NCBI RefSeq assembly: GCF_030824455.1
Contig: NZ_JAVBXR010000118.1
Coordinates: forward strand, 1 to 64,000
Source of the DNA: Desulfobulbus sp.
Lineage (GTDB): Bacteria > Desulfobacterota > Desulfobulbia > Desulfobulbales > Desulfobulbaceae
Direction: 5' to 3'
Length of the DNA: 64,000 nucleotides
The notes below the pieces were generated by a model. It saw nothing but the letters and a program-made list of their open reading frames with translations, was not told the DNA's origin and ran no database searches. Shown one piece after another: positions 1-8,089 of the stretch; position 1 is the first letter of the stretch; each line of letters begins with the position of its first letter. A program made the translations under genes and the position numbers.

Positions 1-160
1 ACCGTCCCCGAACACACCTCTTGCTTCATGCCAATCTCTTGCCGGGACAGGCATTCGTTCAATTTGGTCAGCTTTCTCCTCAATAAGCGAGGACAATAAT
101 CGTGAACAGCCCCTGATTAACCACAGGTGGTTGCGGGCGGAGAAAAATCGTTAGGCAAGC
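1..160. other. Left window edge, no gene assigned
   Basis: These 160 bases lie beyond the moaA stop codon. Short frames stay open to the left edge on both strands: one of 32 codons on the plus strand ending at 99, and a minus-strand frame running off the edge. Neither matches a family I recognise. A gene truncated by the window boundary cannot be excluded. Confidence 0.3.
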
Positions 161-1207
161 TCAGCCGCCGATGCGCGACATCCGGCCGTGGCAGTCGGAG
201 CCGGTACGCTGCATCCGCTCCTCCAGTTGGTGGCCGCGCGGTTTATTGCGAATGGCGGTGAGCATGGCTTCGCGGATGGATTCGTAGGTCGGCTGGTTGC
301 GCAGCACCGAGCGGAGGTCGACTTCCTCGTCGTGGAGCAGACAGGAACGCAGCGCGCCCGCCGAGGTCAGGCGCAACCGGTTGCAACGGTTACAGAAATG
401 ATGACTGAGCGGGCTGATGAAACCCAGCGAGCCGGCCGCGTCCGCGCCCAGCCGGAACACCTTGGCCGGGCCGTCGTTGCGCCCCTTTTCCAGGGGAATG
501 AGTTCACCCAGGGTGGCGATGCGGGCCATGATTTCGTCGCTGCTGATGTAGGTATCGGCGTTCCAGCGGCTAGAGGCGCCGATGGGCATAAATTCGATGA
601 ACCGCACCTGCAGCGGCAACCGTTGCGACATCCGGGCAAAATCAAGGATTTCGTCGTCATTGATGTGACGCATGGCCACCATGTTGAGCTTCACCGGCGA
701 AAATCCCAGGTCCAGCACGGTTTCAATTCCCCGCCAGACCGCGTCAAAACAGTCCGCCCCGGTGATCTCAGCCACCCGCTTCGGCAAGAGCGAATCAAGG
801 CTGATGTTGACCTTGGTTACCCCGGCGTCGAGCAGTTCCTGGGCATGCTGGGCCAGCAACACGCCGTTGGTGGTGATGCGGACGTCGCCCAAACCCTCAA
901 TCCGGGTCAGTTCTCGAATAAAGTCCATCACATTGCGCCGCACCAGGGGTTCGCCGCCGGTGAGCCGCACCTTGGTGATGCCCATGGCCACCGCCACCCG
1001 CACCACCCGCAACAGCTCCTCGTAGGTCAGCAATTCGTTGTGCTGCAGCTTGGACAAACAGCCGGCGGACTCGTCCTCGGTGACGCAGTACATGCACTTC
1101 AGGTTGCAGCGATCAGTCAGGCTGAGACGCAAATAGGAAATGGATCGAGAAAATAAATCGGTGAGGCCATTTCCAACAGGCGGAAAACTGGAATTTTCTT
1201 GTATCAT
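161..1207 (-). CDS. moaA: GTP 3',8-cyclase MoaA (molybdenum cofactor)
   Basis: Radical SAM enzyme that, with MoaC, converts GTP to cyclic pyranopterin monophosphate, the first step of molybdopterin synthesis; cytosolic. The 348-residue product has the radical SAM cluster CNLKCMYC at residues 34-41 (C34, C38, C41). A second cluster motif lies near the C-terminus (HFCNRCNRLR, then RSCL), and the protein ends in the Gly-Gly tail typical of MoaA. I chose the ATG at 1207; a GTG at 1291 would add 28 residues that do not look like the family, and neither start has a strong ribosome-binding site. No other molybdopterin gene is adjacent. The gene diverges from tsaD across 113 bases, so both promoters should lie there. 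Confidence 0.95.
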   Translation of the reverse strand: MIQENSSFPPVGNGLTDLFSRSISYLRLSLTDRCNLKCMYCVTEDESAGCLSKLQHNELLTYEELLRVVRVAVAMGITKVRLTGGEPLVRRNVMDFIRELTRIEGLGDVRITTNGVLLAQHAQELLDAGVTKVNISLDSLLPKRVAEITGADCFDAVWRGIETVLDLGFSPVKLNMVAMRHINDDEILDFARMSQRLPLQVRFIEFMPIGASSRWNADTYISSDEIMARIATLGELIPLEKGRNDGPAKVFRLGADAAGSLGFISPLSHHFCNRCNRLRLTSAGALRSCLLHDEEVDLRSVLRNQPTYESIREAMLTAIRNKPRGHQLEERMQRTGSDCHGRMSRIGG

Positions 1208-1320
1208 TGTGTATGTTGCTCGCGACAGAGATGAGGTTGCCTTCGGAATTCGGGCGAAAAGCAACCAGCGACTGACGCCTACAGATACCACCGAAGAGGA
1301 CTGATTGCAACCGGCGGCCC

Positions 1321-2325
1321 ATGCTCATCCTTGCTATTGAAAGCTCCTGCGACGATACGGCGGCGGCCGTCCTGGAACCCGAGAACCGGGTCCTTTCCTC
1401 GATCATCAGCAGCCAAAACGAAATTCACGCCCGGTTCGGCGGCATTGTTCCGGAGCTGGCCTCGCGTCGCCACATCGAAATGATCCGCCCGGTGGTTGAC
1501 CAGGCCCTGAGCGAAGCCGGGGTCAGTCTCGACGAGATTGATCTCATCGCCGCCACCCAGGGGCCAGGGCTGGTCGGCTCGCTGCTGGTTGGCTTTACCT
1601 TTGCCAAATCTCTGGCTCTGGTGCGCGGCCTGCCCTGCGTCGGGGTCGACCACATGGTCGGGCATCTCCTTTCCTGTCTACTCGAACCCGAGCCGCCCGA
1701 TTTCCCCTACACCGCCCTGATCGTCTCCGGCGGCAACACCTCGCTGTTTGCGGTCAACGATCCGGTCACCTTCACCCGGCTTGGCCGCACCCGCGACGAC
1801 GCGGCCGGCGAGGCCTTTGACAAGGTGGCCAAGCTGCTGGGTCTGGGCTATCCCGGCGGCCCGGTGATCAGCCGACTGGCCGCCGACGGCAACCCCAAGG
1901 CTATCGCCTTTCCCCGCGCCCGTTTGGGCGAACACAGCCTTGATTTCAGCTTCAGCGGCCTCAAGACCTCGGTGGCCAGCTACGTGGCCAGCCAACGCCG
2001 GGCAGGCCAGACCATCGCCGTGGCCGACGTCTGCGCCTCGTTTCAGGAAGCGGTGGTCGAGGTCCTGGTCGACAAAACCCTGGCCGCAGCCAAGCAGACC
2101 GGCCACCAACGCGTGGTCATTGGCGGCGGCGTGGCGGCCAATCCCCGGCTGCGCGCCGTGCTTGGCGAGCGCTGCGCGGCAACGGGTTTGCAGCTGTTCA
2201 TGCCCTCGCCAGGGTTCTGCACCGACAACGCCGCCATGATCGCGGCGGCCGGCTATTACCAATTTCTTGGCGGCCGGCTGCTTGCCGCCGACGCCGACGC
2301 CTATTCCCGTTCACCGCTCAATTAA
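1321..2325 (+). CDS. tsaD: tRNA N6-threonylcarbamoyladenosine transferase TsaD
   Basis: Transfers the threonylcarbamoyl group from TsaC/TsaB-delivered threonylcarbamoyl-AMP to A37 of ANN-decoding tRNAs. The 334-residue protein starts MLILAIESSCDDTAAAV, the usual ASKHA/Gcp opening. It carries the metal-binding H111-xxx-H115 motif (DHMVGH), the conserved VSGGNTSLF segment and the late GGGVAANPRLR segment. Length is normal for the family. The stop codon is 7 bases before the rsmA start, so the two are probably co-transcribed. The partners tsaB, tsaC and tsaE are not in the window. Confidence 0.97.
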   Translation: MLILAIESSCDDTAAAVLEPENRVLSSIISSQNEIHARFGGIVPELASRRHIEMIRPVVDQALSEAGVSLDEIDLIAATQGPGLVGSLLVGFTFAKSLALVRGLPCVGVDHMVGHLLSCLLEPEPPDFPYTALIVSGGNTSLFAVNDPVTFTRLGRTRDDAAGEAFDKVAKLLGLGYPGGPVISRLAADGNPKAIAFPRARLGEHSLDFSFSGLKTSVASYVASQRRAGQTIAVADVCASFQEAVVEVLVDKTLAAAKQTGHQRVVIGGGVAANPRLRAVLGERCAATGLQLFMPSPGFCTDNAAMIAAAGYYQFLGGRLLAADADAYSRSPLN

Positions 2326-2332
2326 CCCCCCT

Positions 2333-3226
2333 ATGACCCACGAAAAAACCAAAAAGTTCCTCAAGCGCCAGGGCCTGGCTCCCCATAAAAAATTGGGCCA
2401 GAATTTTCTGGTGCACGAACGCACGCCCAAGCGGATTGTTGATCTCGCCGGGCTGCAGCCCGAGGATCGGGTGATCGAGGTGGGCGTGGGACTGGGCGCC
2501 CTCACCCGACCGCTGGCCGCAGCAGCCGCCAAGGTCATCGGCCTGGAAGCGGATTCGGGCATCATCCGCCTTCACGAGAAGCAGGGGGATCTGCCCGCCA
2601 ATGTCGAGCTGGTCCACGCAGACGTGCTCAAGGTTGATTTCGCCTCCCTGATCGAACCGGGCGAGCGGCTGAAAATCGTTGCCAACCTGCCCTACTCGAT
2701 CTCGACCCCCTTTCTTTTCCGTCTGATCGACCATGCCCATCTGATGGATTTTGCGGTGGTCATGCTGCAAAAAGAGGTGGCCCGTCGGCTGATGGCCGGC
2801 CCCAACAGCAAGGAATACGGCGCGCCCACGGTGCTGCTCGCCAGCTGCGCGGAGATCAGGTCGCTGCTTGCGGTCAATCCGGCGGAATTCCACCCCCGTC
2901 CCAAGGTCGACTCCCTGGTGGTGCGCATTGGCTTTTATCCGCAACCCGAGCGGGTGCGCGCCCTGGGTGATTTTGACCGCAAGCTGTTCTCCCGGATCGT
3001 GCACGCCGCCTTTGGCCAGCGCCGCAAGACCCTGCTCAACGGGCTGGACGGCGCAACCCGGATTCCCGATAAAAAAATGCTGGCCGAGGTCATCGCGTCG
3101 GCCGGCATCGCCCCGTCAACCCGGGCGGAAACCCTTGAATTGGAACAGTTTGTCCATTTGACCCGTGTAATCGACAAGGTCCTCTCTTCACTCCCCCAAA
3201 AAGCCGAGATACATCAGGAACCATGA
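2333..3226 (+). CDS. rsmA: 16S rRNA dimethyladenosine transferase RsmA
   Basis: SAM-dependent methylase that dimethylates the two adjacent adenosines in the 3' terminal helix of 16S rRNA during small-subunit assembly. The 297-residue product opens with the KsgA signature KKLGQNFLV, has a SAM-binding stretch VIEVGVGLGALT, and has the catalytic NLPYSIS motif. The ATG at 2333 follows the tsaD stop by 7 bases; an in-frame upstream ATG at 2267 lies inside tsaD and would add a non-family extension. The stop overlaps the next start as ATGA, implying translational coupling. Confidence 0.96.
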   Translation: MTHEKTKKFLKRQGLAPHKKLGQNFLVHERTPKRIVDLAGLQPEDRVIEVGVGLGALTRPLAAAAAKVIGLEADSGIIRLHEKQGDLPANVELVHADVLKVDFASLIEPGERLKIVANLPYSISTPFLFRLIDHAHLMDFAVVMLQKEVARRLMAGPNSKEYGAPTVLLASCAEIRSLLAVNPAEFHPRPKVDSLVVRIGFYPQPERVRALGDFDRKLFSRIVHAAFGQRRKTLLNGLDGATRIPDKKMLAEVIASAGIAPSTRAETLELEQFVHLTRVIDKVLSSLPQKAEIHQEP

Positions 3227-3495
3227 CCATGAGCGAACAGAAAGCCGCCCCGCCCCAGATCAGTCCCTATGTTTTCCCCGTCCTCCTCGCTGGTTTTGGC
3301 CTCTGGTGTTTCTACGACGGCTGGATCTCGGCGGATCCGGAAATGATGAAACATCAGCTGTTCAATCGCATTGCCAGTGGCGTTTTGCTGCTCTGGGCGG
3401 TGATCGACTTTATTCGCACCCACAAGCGGGAAAAGGCCTACGCCGCCGAGCAACACGATGCGGCGGAGCAGACTCCGCAGCAGCCTGAAGCCTGA
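3223..3495 (+). CDS. Small two-segment membrane protein, unknown function
   Basis: A 90-residue protein. After a short polar N-terminus it has two hydrophobic stretches (about residues 14-30 and 47-63), consistent with two membrane helices. A charged, Ala/Glu/Gln-rich tail would lie on the same side as the N-terminus. Its ATG overlaps the rsmA stop (ATGA), which supports this start over the ATG two codons later. It sits between rsmA and a CPBP protease in one rightward run. I do not recognise the family, and no catalytic motif is visible. Confidence 0.75.
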   Translation: MTMSEQKAAPPQISPYVFPVLLAGFGLWCFYDGWISADPEMMKHQLFNRIASGVLLLWAVIDFIRTHKREKAYAAEQHDAAEQTPQQPEA

Positions 3496-3516
3496 GCTTG
3501 GCTTAAGAGCAGCGCC

Positions 3517-4203
3517 ATGGTCGCCAACCGCCAACTGATTCTGCCCTATGCCGCCCCCTACCTGGCCTATGTAGGGATCGCCTCCATTCCCTCGACGTAT
3601 CTGTCCACGGAACTCGGCTACCTGCTCCGACTGATCGCCGTTCCCTTGCTGCTGGCCTGGGCCTGGCGTTGGTACTGCCCGCTGCGGGGGCCGCGATCCG
3701 TGCGCGGCTCGGTCGGCGTTGGCGCGGTCGCCGGTCTGGTTGGGCTGGTGGTCTGGATTGCCCTGCTGACGCCCTTTGCCGCGCCCGCCGAAGCTCAGCA
3801 TTGGACCTCCCAGGCCTTTCTCCTCCGGTTGCTCAGCGCCGGGCTGGTCGTGCCCATCTTTGAGGAACTGATGATGCGGGGGTTCATCTTCCGCCTGGCC
3901 CTGCAATGGGACAAGGCCCGGAAAGGCGGCGAGCCCGATCCGTTGCACACCGCGCTCGACCAACGCTCGGTGAGCGAGGTCTCCCCCGGGGCCTGGTCCT
4001 GGGCGGCGGTGGGCATCTCCATCCTGGCCTTCACCTCCGGTCACGCCATGCACGAATGGCCCGCCGCCCTGGCTTATGGGCTGCTCATGGCCGGGTTGTG
4101 GATCAACCGGAAGGATCTGATCGCCTGCATCACCGCCCATGCGGTCACCAACATCGCCCTGGCCTGCTTTGTCTACGCCACCGGTTTCTGGCAGTATTGG
4201 TAA
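3517..4203 (+). CDS. CPBP-family intramembrane metalloprotease (PEP-CTERM CAAX-protease-like)
   Basis: A 228-residue polytopic membrane protein of the CPBP (Abi/CAAX protease-like) family, putative glutamate-dependent intramembrane endopeptidases. The motif EELMMR supplies E116, E117 and R121. Candidate His ligands are H176 or H179 (SGHAMHEW) and H208 (ITAHAVTN), inside predicted transmembrane helices. The size and the opening LILPYAAPYLAYV resemble the CAAX-protease-related subfamily that accompanies PEP-CTERM/exosortase systems, and a PEP-CTERM protein is encoded near 61 kb. The subfamily placement is from memory and uncertain. It lies 21 bases after the small membrane protein gene, probably in the same operon. 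Confidence 0.8.
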   Translation: MVANRQLILPYAAPYLAYVGIASIPSTYLSTELGYLLRLIAVPLLLAWAWRWYCPLRGPRSVRGSVGVGAVAGLVGLVVWIALLTPFAAPAEAQHWTSQAFLLRLLSAGLVVPIFEELMMRGFIFRLALQWDKARKGGEPDPLHTALDQRSVSEVSPGAWSWAAVGISILAFTSGHAMHEWPAALAYGLLMAGLWINRKDLIACITAHAVTNIALACFVYATGFWQYW

Positions 4204-4297
4204 AACACCGTCCAAGGCGGCTCGCTTTGCCGCCGCATCAAGGATGCGGCCCAGCCCCCAACGACAACCACCCACTTCGGAGAATTTCTGCGGCCCT

Positions 4298-4807
4298 ATG
4301 AGTCTGAAACGCACCGCTCGCTTTTACTTTATCCGCTTTAAACGATTGCAGGGTTCAAGCCGCTCGCTGGCCATGGGCTCGGCCATCGGCGCCGCTGTCG
4401 GCGTCACGCCCACCCTGCCCCTGCACAACGTCATCATCCTAGCGATTACCCTGCCCCTGCGCGTCAATCCCATTGCCGGCATCCTCGCCGCCAACGTGGT
4501 CAGCAATCCGCTCACCTTTGTGCCCCAATACTACCTGGCCTGGAAAATCGGCGACTTTTTCCTGCCGGGCCGGCTCAGCTGGGAAAAAATCCTGAGCACG
4601 CTCAACCTGATCAAGACCGAGGGCATCATGGACAGCCTCCATGTCCTCCGCGCCATGGGCTGGGACGCGCTGCTGGTGATGCTGACCGGCGGCCTGACGC
4701 TGGCCGTGCCCACCGGCGTGCTCACCTATGTGCTGGTCTTTCGTTTTTTTGCCAGGGTTCGGGAAAAACGGCGGCAAAAACACCTGCTCAACCACAAAAG
4801 CGCCTGA
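4298..4807 (+). CDS. DUF2062 domain membrane protein
   Basis: A 169-residue membrane protein with the DUF2062 pattern: a basic N-terminus (MSLKRTARFYFIRFKRLQG), then LAMGSAIGAAVGVTPTLPLHN, a hydrophobic helix, and ILAANVVSNPLTFVPQYY. It ends with a second long helix and a basic tail. The function of DUF2062 proteins is not established; some are fused to or placed near glycosyltransferases. The ATG at 4298 has a ribosome-binding-like CGGAGAA stretch upstream, while the longer frame from 4139 overlaps the CPBP gene and is not family-like. The alcohol dehydrogenase gene follows after 9 bases. Confidence 0.85.
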   Translation: MSLKRTARFYFIRFKRLQGSSRSLAMGSAIGAAVGVTPTLPLHNVIILAITLPLRVNPIAGILAANVVSNPLTFVPQYYLAWKIGDFFLPGRLSWEKILSTLNLIKTEGIMDSLHVLRAMGWDALLVMLTGGLTLAVPTGVLTYVLVFRFFARVREKRRQKHLLNHKSA

Positions 4808-4816
4808 ACGTCCAGC

Positions 4817-5980
4817 ATGCACAATTTCGTTTTCCACAACCCGACCAAGGTGCTGTTCGGCCGCGATACCATTCCCGCCATCGGTCCGGAAACCAAGGCC
4901 TGGGGCGGCAAGGCGCTGCTGGTCTACGGTCAGGGCAGCGTCAAGCGCAACGGGGTTTACGAGCAGGTGATCGCCAGCCTGCGGGAAGCCGGGGTCGAAT
5001 GGATCGAACACGGCGGGGTGTGTTCCAACCCCCTGCTCTCCCATGTGCGCGAGGGCGTCCGACTGGCCAAGGCCAACCGCGTTGAGGCGATTGTTGCCGT
5101 GGGCGGCGGCTCGGTGGTCGACGCGGCCAAGGCCGTTGCCGCCGGGGCCGTTGTGGAGCACGATGTGTGGAAATTCTTCACCGGCAAAAAGGGGGTCAAG
5201 GCCACCCTGCCGGTGACCACCGTGCTTACTCTGGCCGCCTCGGGCTCGGAGATGAATTCGGGAATGGTGCTCACCAACGACGAAACCCGCGAGAAATTCG
5301 GGTTTGGTCATCGCCTCCTTTTCCCCAAGGTTTCGATCCTGGACCCGGAAACCACCTTCACCGTGCCGCCGGAGCACACGACCTACGGCGCGGTCGACGC
5401 CATCAGCCATGTCCTTGAGTTCTACCTGACCGCAAGCGACCCGGATTCCCCGGTGCAGGACCGGCTGATGGAAGGCTTGATCGAAAACGCCATGGCCGCC
5501 TGCGAACGCTGCCTGATTGATCCCCGCGACTACAACGGCCGCGCCAACCTGATGTGGACCGCCACCCTGGCTCTCAACGGTCTGACCGCAGCCGGACTGG
5601 GCCGGGTCGGTTTTCCCATGCACCTGATCGAGCACTCGCTCAGCGCCCTCTACAACGTGCCCCACGGCGCCGGACTGGCCGTGGTCATGCTCGGTTGGTT
5701 GCGCGCCCACCGCCAAAGCTTGGCCGAGCGGATCGCCGGGTTGGGACGACGGATTTTTCGGATCGCCGCCCAAGATTCGGTGGCTGCGGCCGACCAGACC
5801 ATCGCCTGTCTGCAGGCATGGCTGCAGAGCGTCAAGGCCCCGATCACCCTGGAGCAACTGGGGATTCCGGTCGACGACATTCCGACCATCGCCGCCAACG
5901 CCAAAGGATTGGCGCGCATCTGGCGGTTGCAGGAATACACCCCGGAACGGATTGCCGCCGTCCTCCAGCTCTGCCGTTGA
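4817..5980 (+). CDS. Iron-containing alcohol dehydrogenase (YqhD/BDH type)
   Basis: A 387-residue group III alcohol dehydrogenase that reduces aldehydes or oxidises alcohols with NAD(P)H at a divalent metal. The nucleotide-binding motif is VGGGSVVDAAKA. Metal ligands line up with E. coli YqhD: D194 and H198 in DAISH, H269 and H283 in HLIEH...VPHG. The N-terminus (MHNFVFHNPTKVLFG) is typical of butanol dehydrogenase-like members. Cofactor choice (NADH or NADPH) and substrate cannot be read from sequence. It starts 9 bases after the DUF2062 gene, so it is probably the last member of the tsaD run. Confidence 0.9.
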   Translation: MHNFVFHNPTKVLFGRDTIPAIGPETKAWGGKALLVYGQGSVKRNGVYEQVIASLREAGVEWIEHGGVCSNPLLSHVREGVRLAKANRVEAIVAVGGGSVVDAAKAVAAGAVVEHDVWKFFTGKKGVKATLPVTTVLTLAASGSEMNSGMVLTNDETREKFGFGHRLLFPKVSILDPETTFTVPPEHTTYGAVDAISHVLEFYLTASDPDSPVQDRLMEGLIENAMAACERCLIDPRDYNGRANLMWTATLALNGLTAAGLGRVGFPMHLIEHSLSALYNVPHGAGLAVVMLGWLRAHRQSLAERIAGLGRRIFRIAAQDSVAAADQTIACLQAWLQSVKAPITLEQLGIPVDDIPTIAANAKGLARIWRLQEYTPERIAAVLQLCR

Positions 5981-6112
5981 CCGGCCCTGGGCGGCGGCGC
6001 CCCTGCCAGGGTCAGGTGAAAAATCGTTCTTTCTCCATGACATTCAACGGTTGATGCTGTAAATTGATGCAGTTTTGCAACCATTGATCCCTCAAGAGGC
6101 TCAAATCACACG

Positions 6113-8041
6113 ATGAAGCGCGAAATCCCTGCCGGGCGGGCTGTTCCGGCGGATTGGCTGAGCAATTTCGACCGATACCTGATCAGCGAAGGAACGCACG
6201 AACGGGCCTATGAAAAAATGGGGGCCCATCTGGCGCGTTTCGACGGCGTCGACGGCGTGGTCTTTGCCGTCTGGGCGCCCAACGCCCGCCAGGTTGCGGT
6301 GGTCGGCGATTTCAACGACTGGAATTCCGGCCTCCATCCCATGCATTCCTCGAATGCCGGCATCTGGACCCTGTTCATTCCCGACCTGAGCGAGTTCTGC
6401 GTCTACAAATACCGCATCACCGCTCAAAATCACGAACAGTTCGACAAGGCCGACCCCTTTGGTTTTGCCATGGAGGAACGGCCGCGCACTGGTTCGGTGG
6501 TGGCCGACCTTGCCCGCCACCAATGGCGGGACGAGGCCTGGATCGCCGACCGGCCCCGCCGGCAGAGCCTGGACGCCCCCATCTCCATCTACGAGGTGCA
6601 TCTCGGCTCCTGGCGCCGGGAAACAGACCCCGACTGGGGCCAGCGCTACCTCTCCTATCGGGAACTGGCCGCCACCCTCATCCCCTACGTCAAGGAGATG
6701 GGCTACACCCACATCGAATTGCTGCCCATTGCCGAATATCCCTTTGACGGCTCCTGGGGCTATCAGGTGCTGGGCTTTTTTGCCCCGACCTCCCGCTTTG
6801 GCTCCCCCGAAGATTTCATGTTCTTTGTCGACGAGTGCCACGCCGCCGGCCTGGGGGTGATTCTCGACTGGGTGCCGGCCCATTTCCCCAAGGACGGCGC
6901 CGGCCTCAACCTGTTCGACGGCACCCAGCTGTACGCCCACGCCAATCCCCTTCAGGGCGAGCACCAGGATTGGGGCACCCTGATTTTCAATTACAGCCGC
7001 AACGAAGTCCGCGCCTTTCTCATCTCCAACGCCCTGTTCTGGATCGATAAATACCATATCGACGGCCTCCGGGTCGATGCGGTCGCCTCCATGCTCTACC
7101 TCGATTACTCGCGGGAGGCAGGACAATGGGTACCCAACGAACACGGCGGCCGAGAAAATCTGGCCGCCATCAGTTTTCTGCGCAAGGTCAACGAGGTGCT
7201 GCACGGCATCTTCCCCGGCGTGCTCACCATTGCCGAGGAATCTACCTCCTGGCCGATGGTCAGTCGCCCCACCTACCTCGGCGGCCTGGGCTTCAGTCTC
7301 AAATGGAACATGGGCTGGATGCACGACACCCTGAGCTACATGGGCAAGGATCCCTTGTTCCGCCGGTTTCACCACCACCAGATGACCTTTGGCATGCTCT
7401 ATGCCTTTCACGAAAATTTTGTCCTGCCGATCAGCCACGACGAGGTGGTGCACGGCAAAGGCTCGCTGCTGGGCAAGATGAGCGGCGACGAATGGCAAAA
7501 ATTCGCCAACCTGCGCGCCTACCTGAGCTTCATGTGGGGTTACTCCGGCAAGAAACTGCTGTTCATGGGCTGCGAATTCGGCCAATGGCAGGAATGGAAC
7601 CACGACACCGGCCTGGAATGGCAGGCCTTGGACGCTCCCCGCCACCAGGGGCTGCAACGGTTGGTGCGCGATCTCAACCAGGTCTATCGGCACGAACCGG
7701 CTCTGCATGAGGTTGATTTTGACTGGAGCGGCTTCCAGTGGATCGACGCCAACGACTCCGACAACTCGGTGCTGAGCTTCGTCCGCTACGCCAAGGATCC
7801 TGCGGACTTTGTGGTCGTGGTCTGCAACCTGACCCCGGTTGTTCGCCAGGGGTATTGCATCGGCGTGCCCAAGGCCGGGCCGTACCGAGAGTTGATCAAT
7901 TCCGATCTGGAGATTTACGGCGGCAGCGGCGTTGGCAACGGTTCTGTCGTTGCCCTCAACCAGCCCTGTCACGCCTTTGGCGCCGCCCTGTCCCTGACGC
8001 TGCCGCCGCTGGCCGCGCTGATTCTGCAACCTTGTCCATAA
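6113..8041 (+). CDS. glgB: 1,4-alpha-glucan branching enzyme GlgB
   Basis: Introduces alpha-1,6 branches into glycogen (GH13 family). The 642-residue protein has one N-terminal CBM48 module ([18 protein letters not shown]), then the (beta/alpha)8 catalytic domain. The nucleophile is D322 (DGLRVDA), the acid/base Glu is in AEEST at 375-376, and the conserved SHDEVVHGK follows. It is shorter than the roughly 730-residue E. coli enzyme because it lacks the extra N1 domain, a common bacterial form. No other glycogen gene is adjacent. The 132-base upstream gap separates it from the dehydrogenase, so it may have its own promoter. Confidence 0.96.
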   Translation: MKREIPAGRAVPADWLSNFDRYLISEGTHERAYEKMGAHLARFDGVDGVVFAVWAPNARQVAVVGDFNDWNSGLHPMHSSNAGIWTLFIPDLSEFCVYKYRITAQNHEQFDKADPFGFAMEERPRTGSVVADLARHQWRDEAWIADRPRRQSLDAPISIYEVHLGSWRRETDPDWGQRYLSYRELAATLIPYVKEMGYTHIELLPIAEYPFDGSWGYQVLGFFAPTSRFGSPEDFMFFVDECHAAGLGVILDWVPAHFPKDGAGLNLFDGTQLYAHANPLQGEHQDWGTLIFNYSRNEVRAFLISNALFWIDKYHIDGLRVDAVASMLYLDYSREAGQWVPNEHGGRENLAAISFLRKVNEVLHGIFPGVLTIAEESTSWPMVSRPTYLGGLGFSLKWNMGWMHDTLSYMGKDPLFRRFHHHQMTFGMLYAFHENFVLPISHDEVVHGKGSLLGKMSGDEWQKFANLRAYLSFMWGYSGKKLLFMGCEFGQWQEWNHDTGLEWQALDAPRHQGLQRLVRDLNQVYRHEPALHEVDFDWSGFQWIDANDSDNSVLSFVRYAKDPADFVVVVCNLTPVVRQGYCIGVPKAGPYRELINSDLEIYGGSGVGNGSVVALNQPCHAFGAALSLTLPPLAALILQPCP

Positions 8042-8089
8042 CGCTGCGTTCCGTTTCCCATAGATGACCTCAACCACATCACACACATT

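Noticed and set aside
4439-6043. 534-codon minus-strand frame opposite DUF2062 and the alcohol dehydrogenase
   Set aside because: Gly/Gln/His-rich shadow of two genes with intact motifs.
6101-8086. 661-codon minus-strand frame opposite glgB
   Set aside because: Its composition is antisense-like and it fully overlaps a well-supported glgB.
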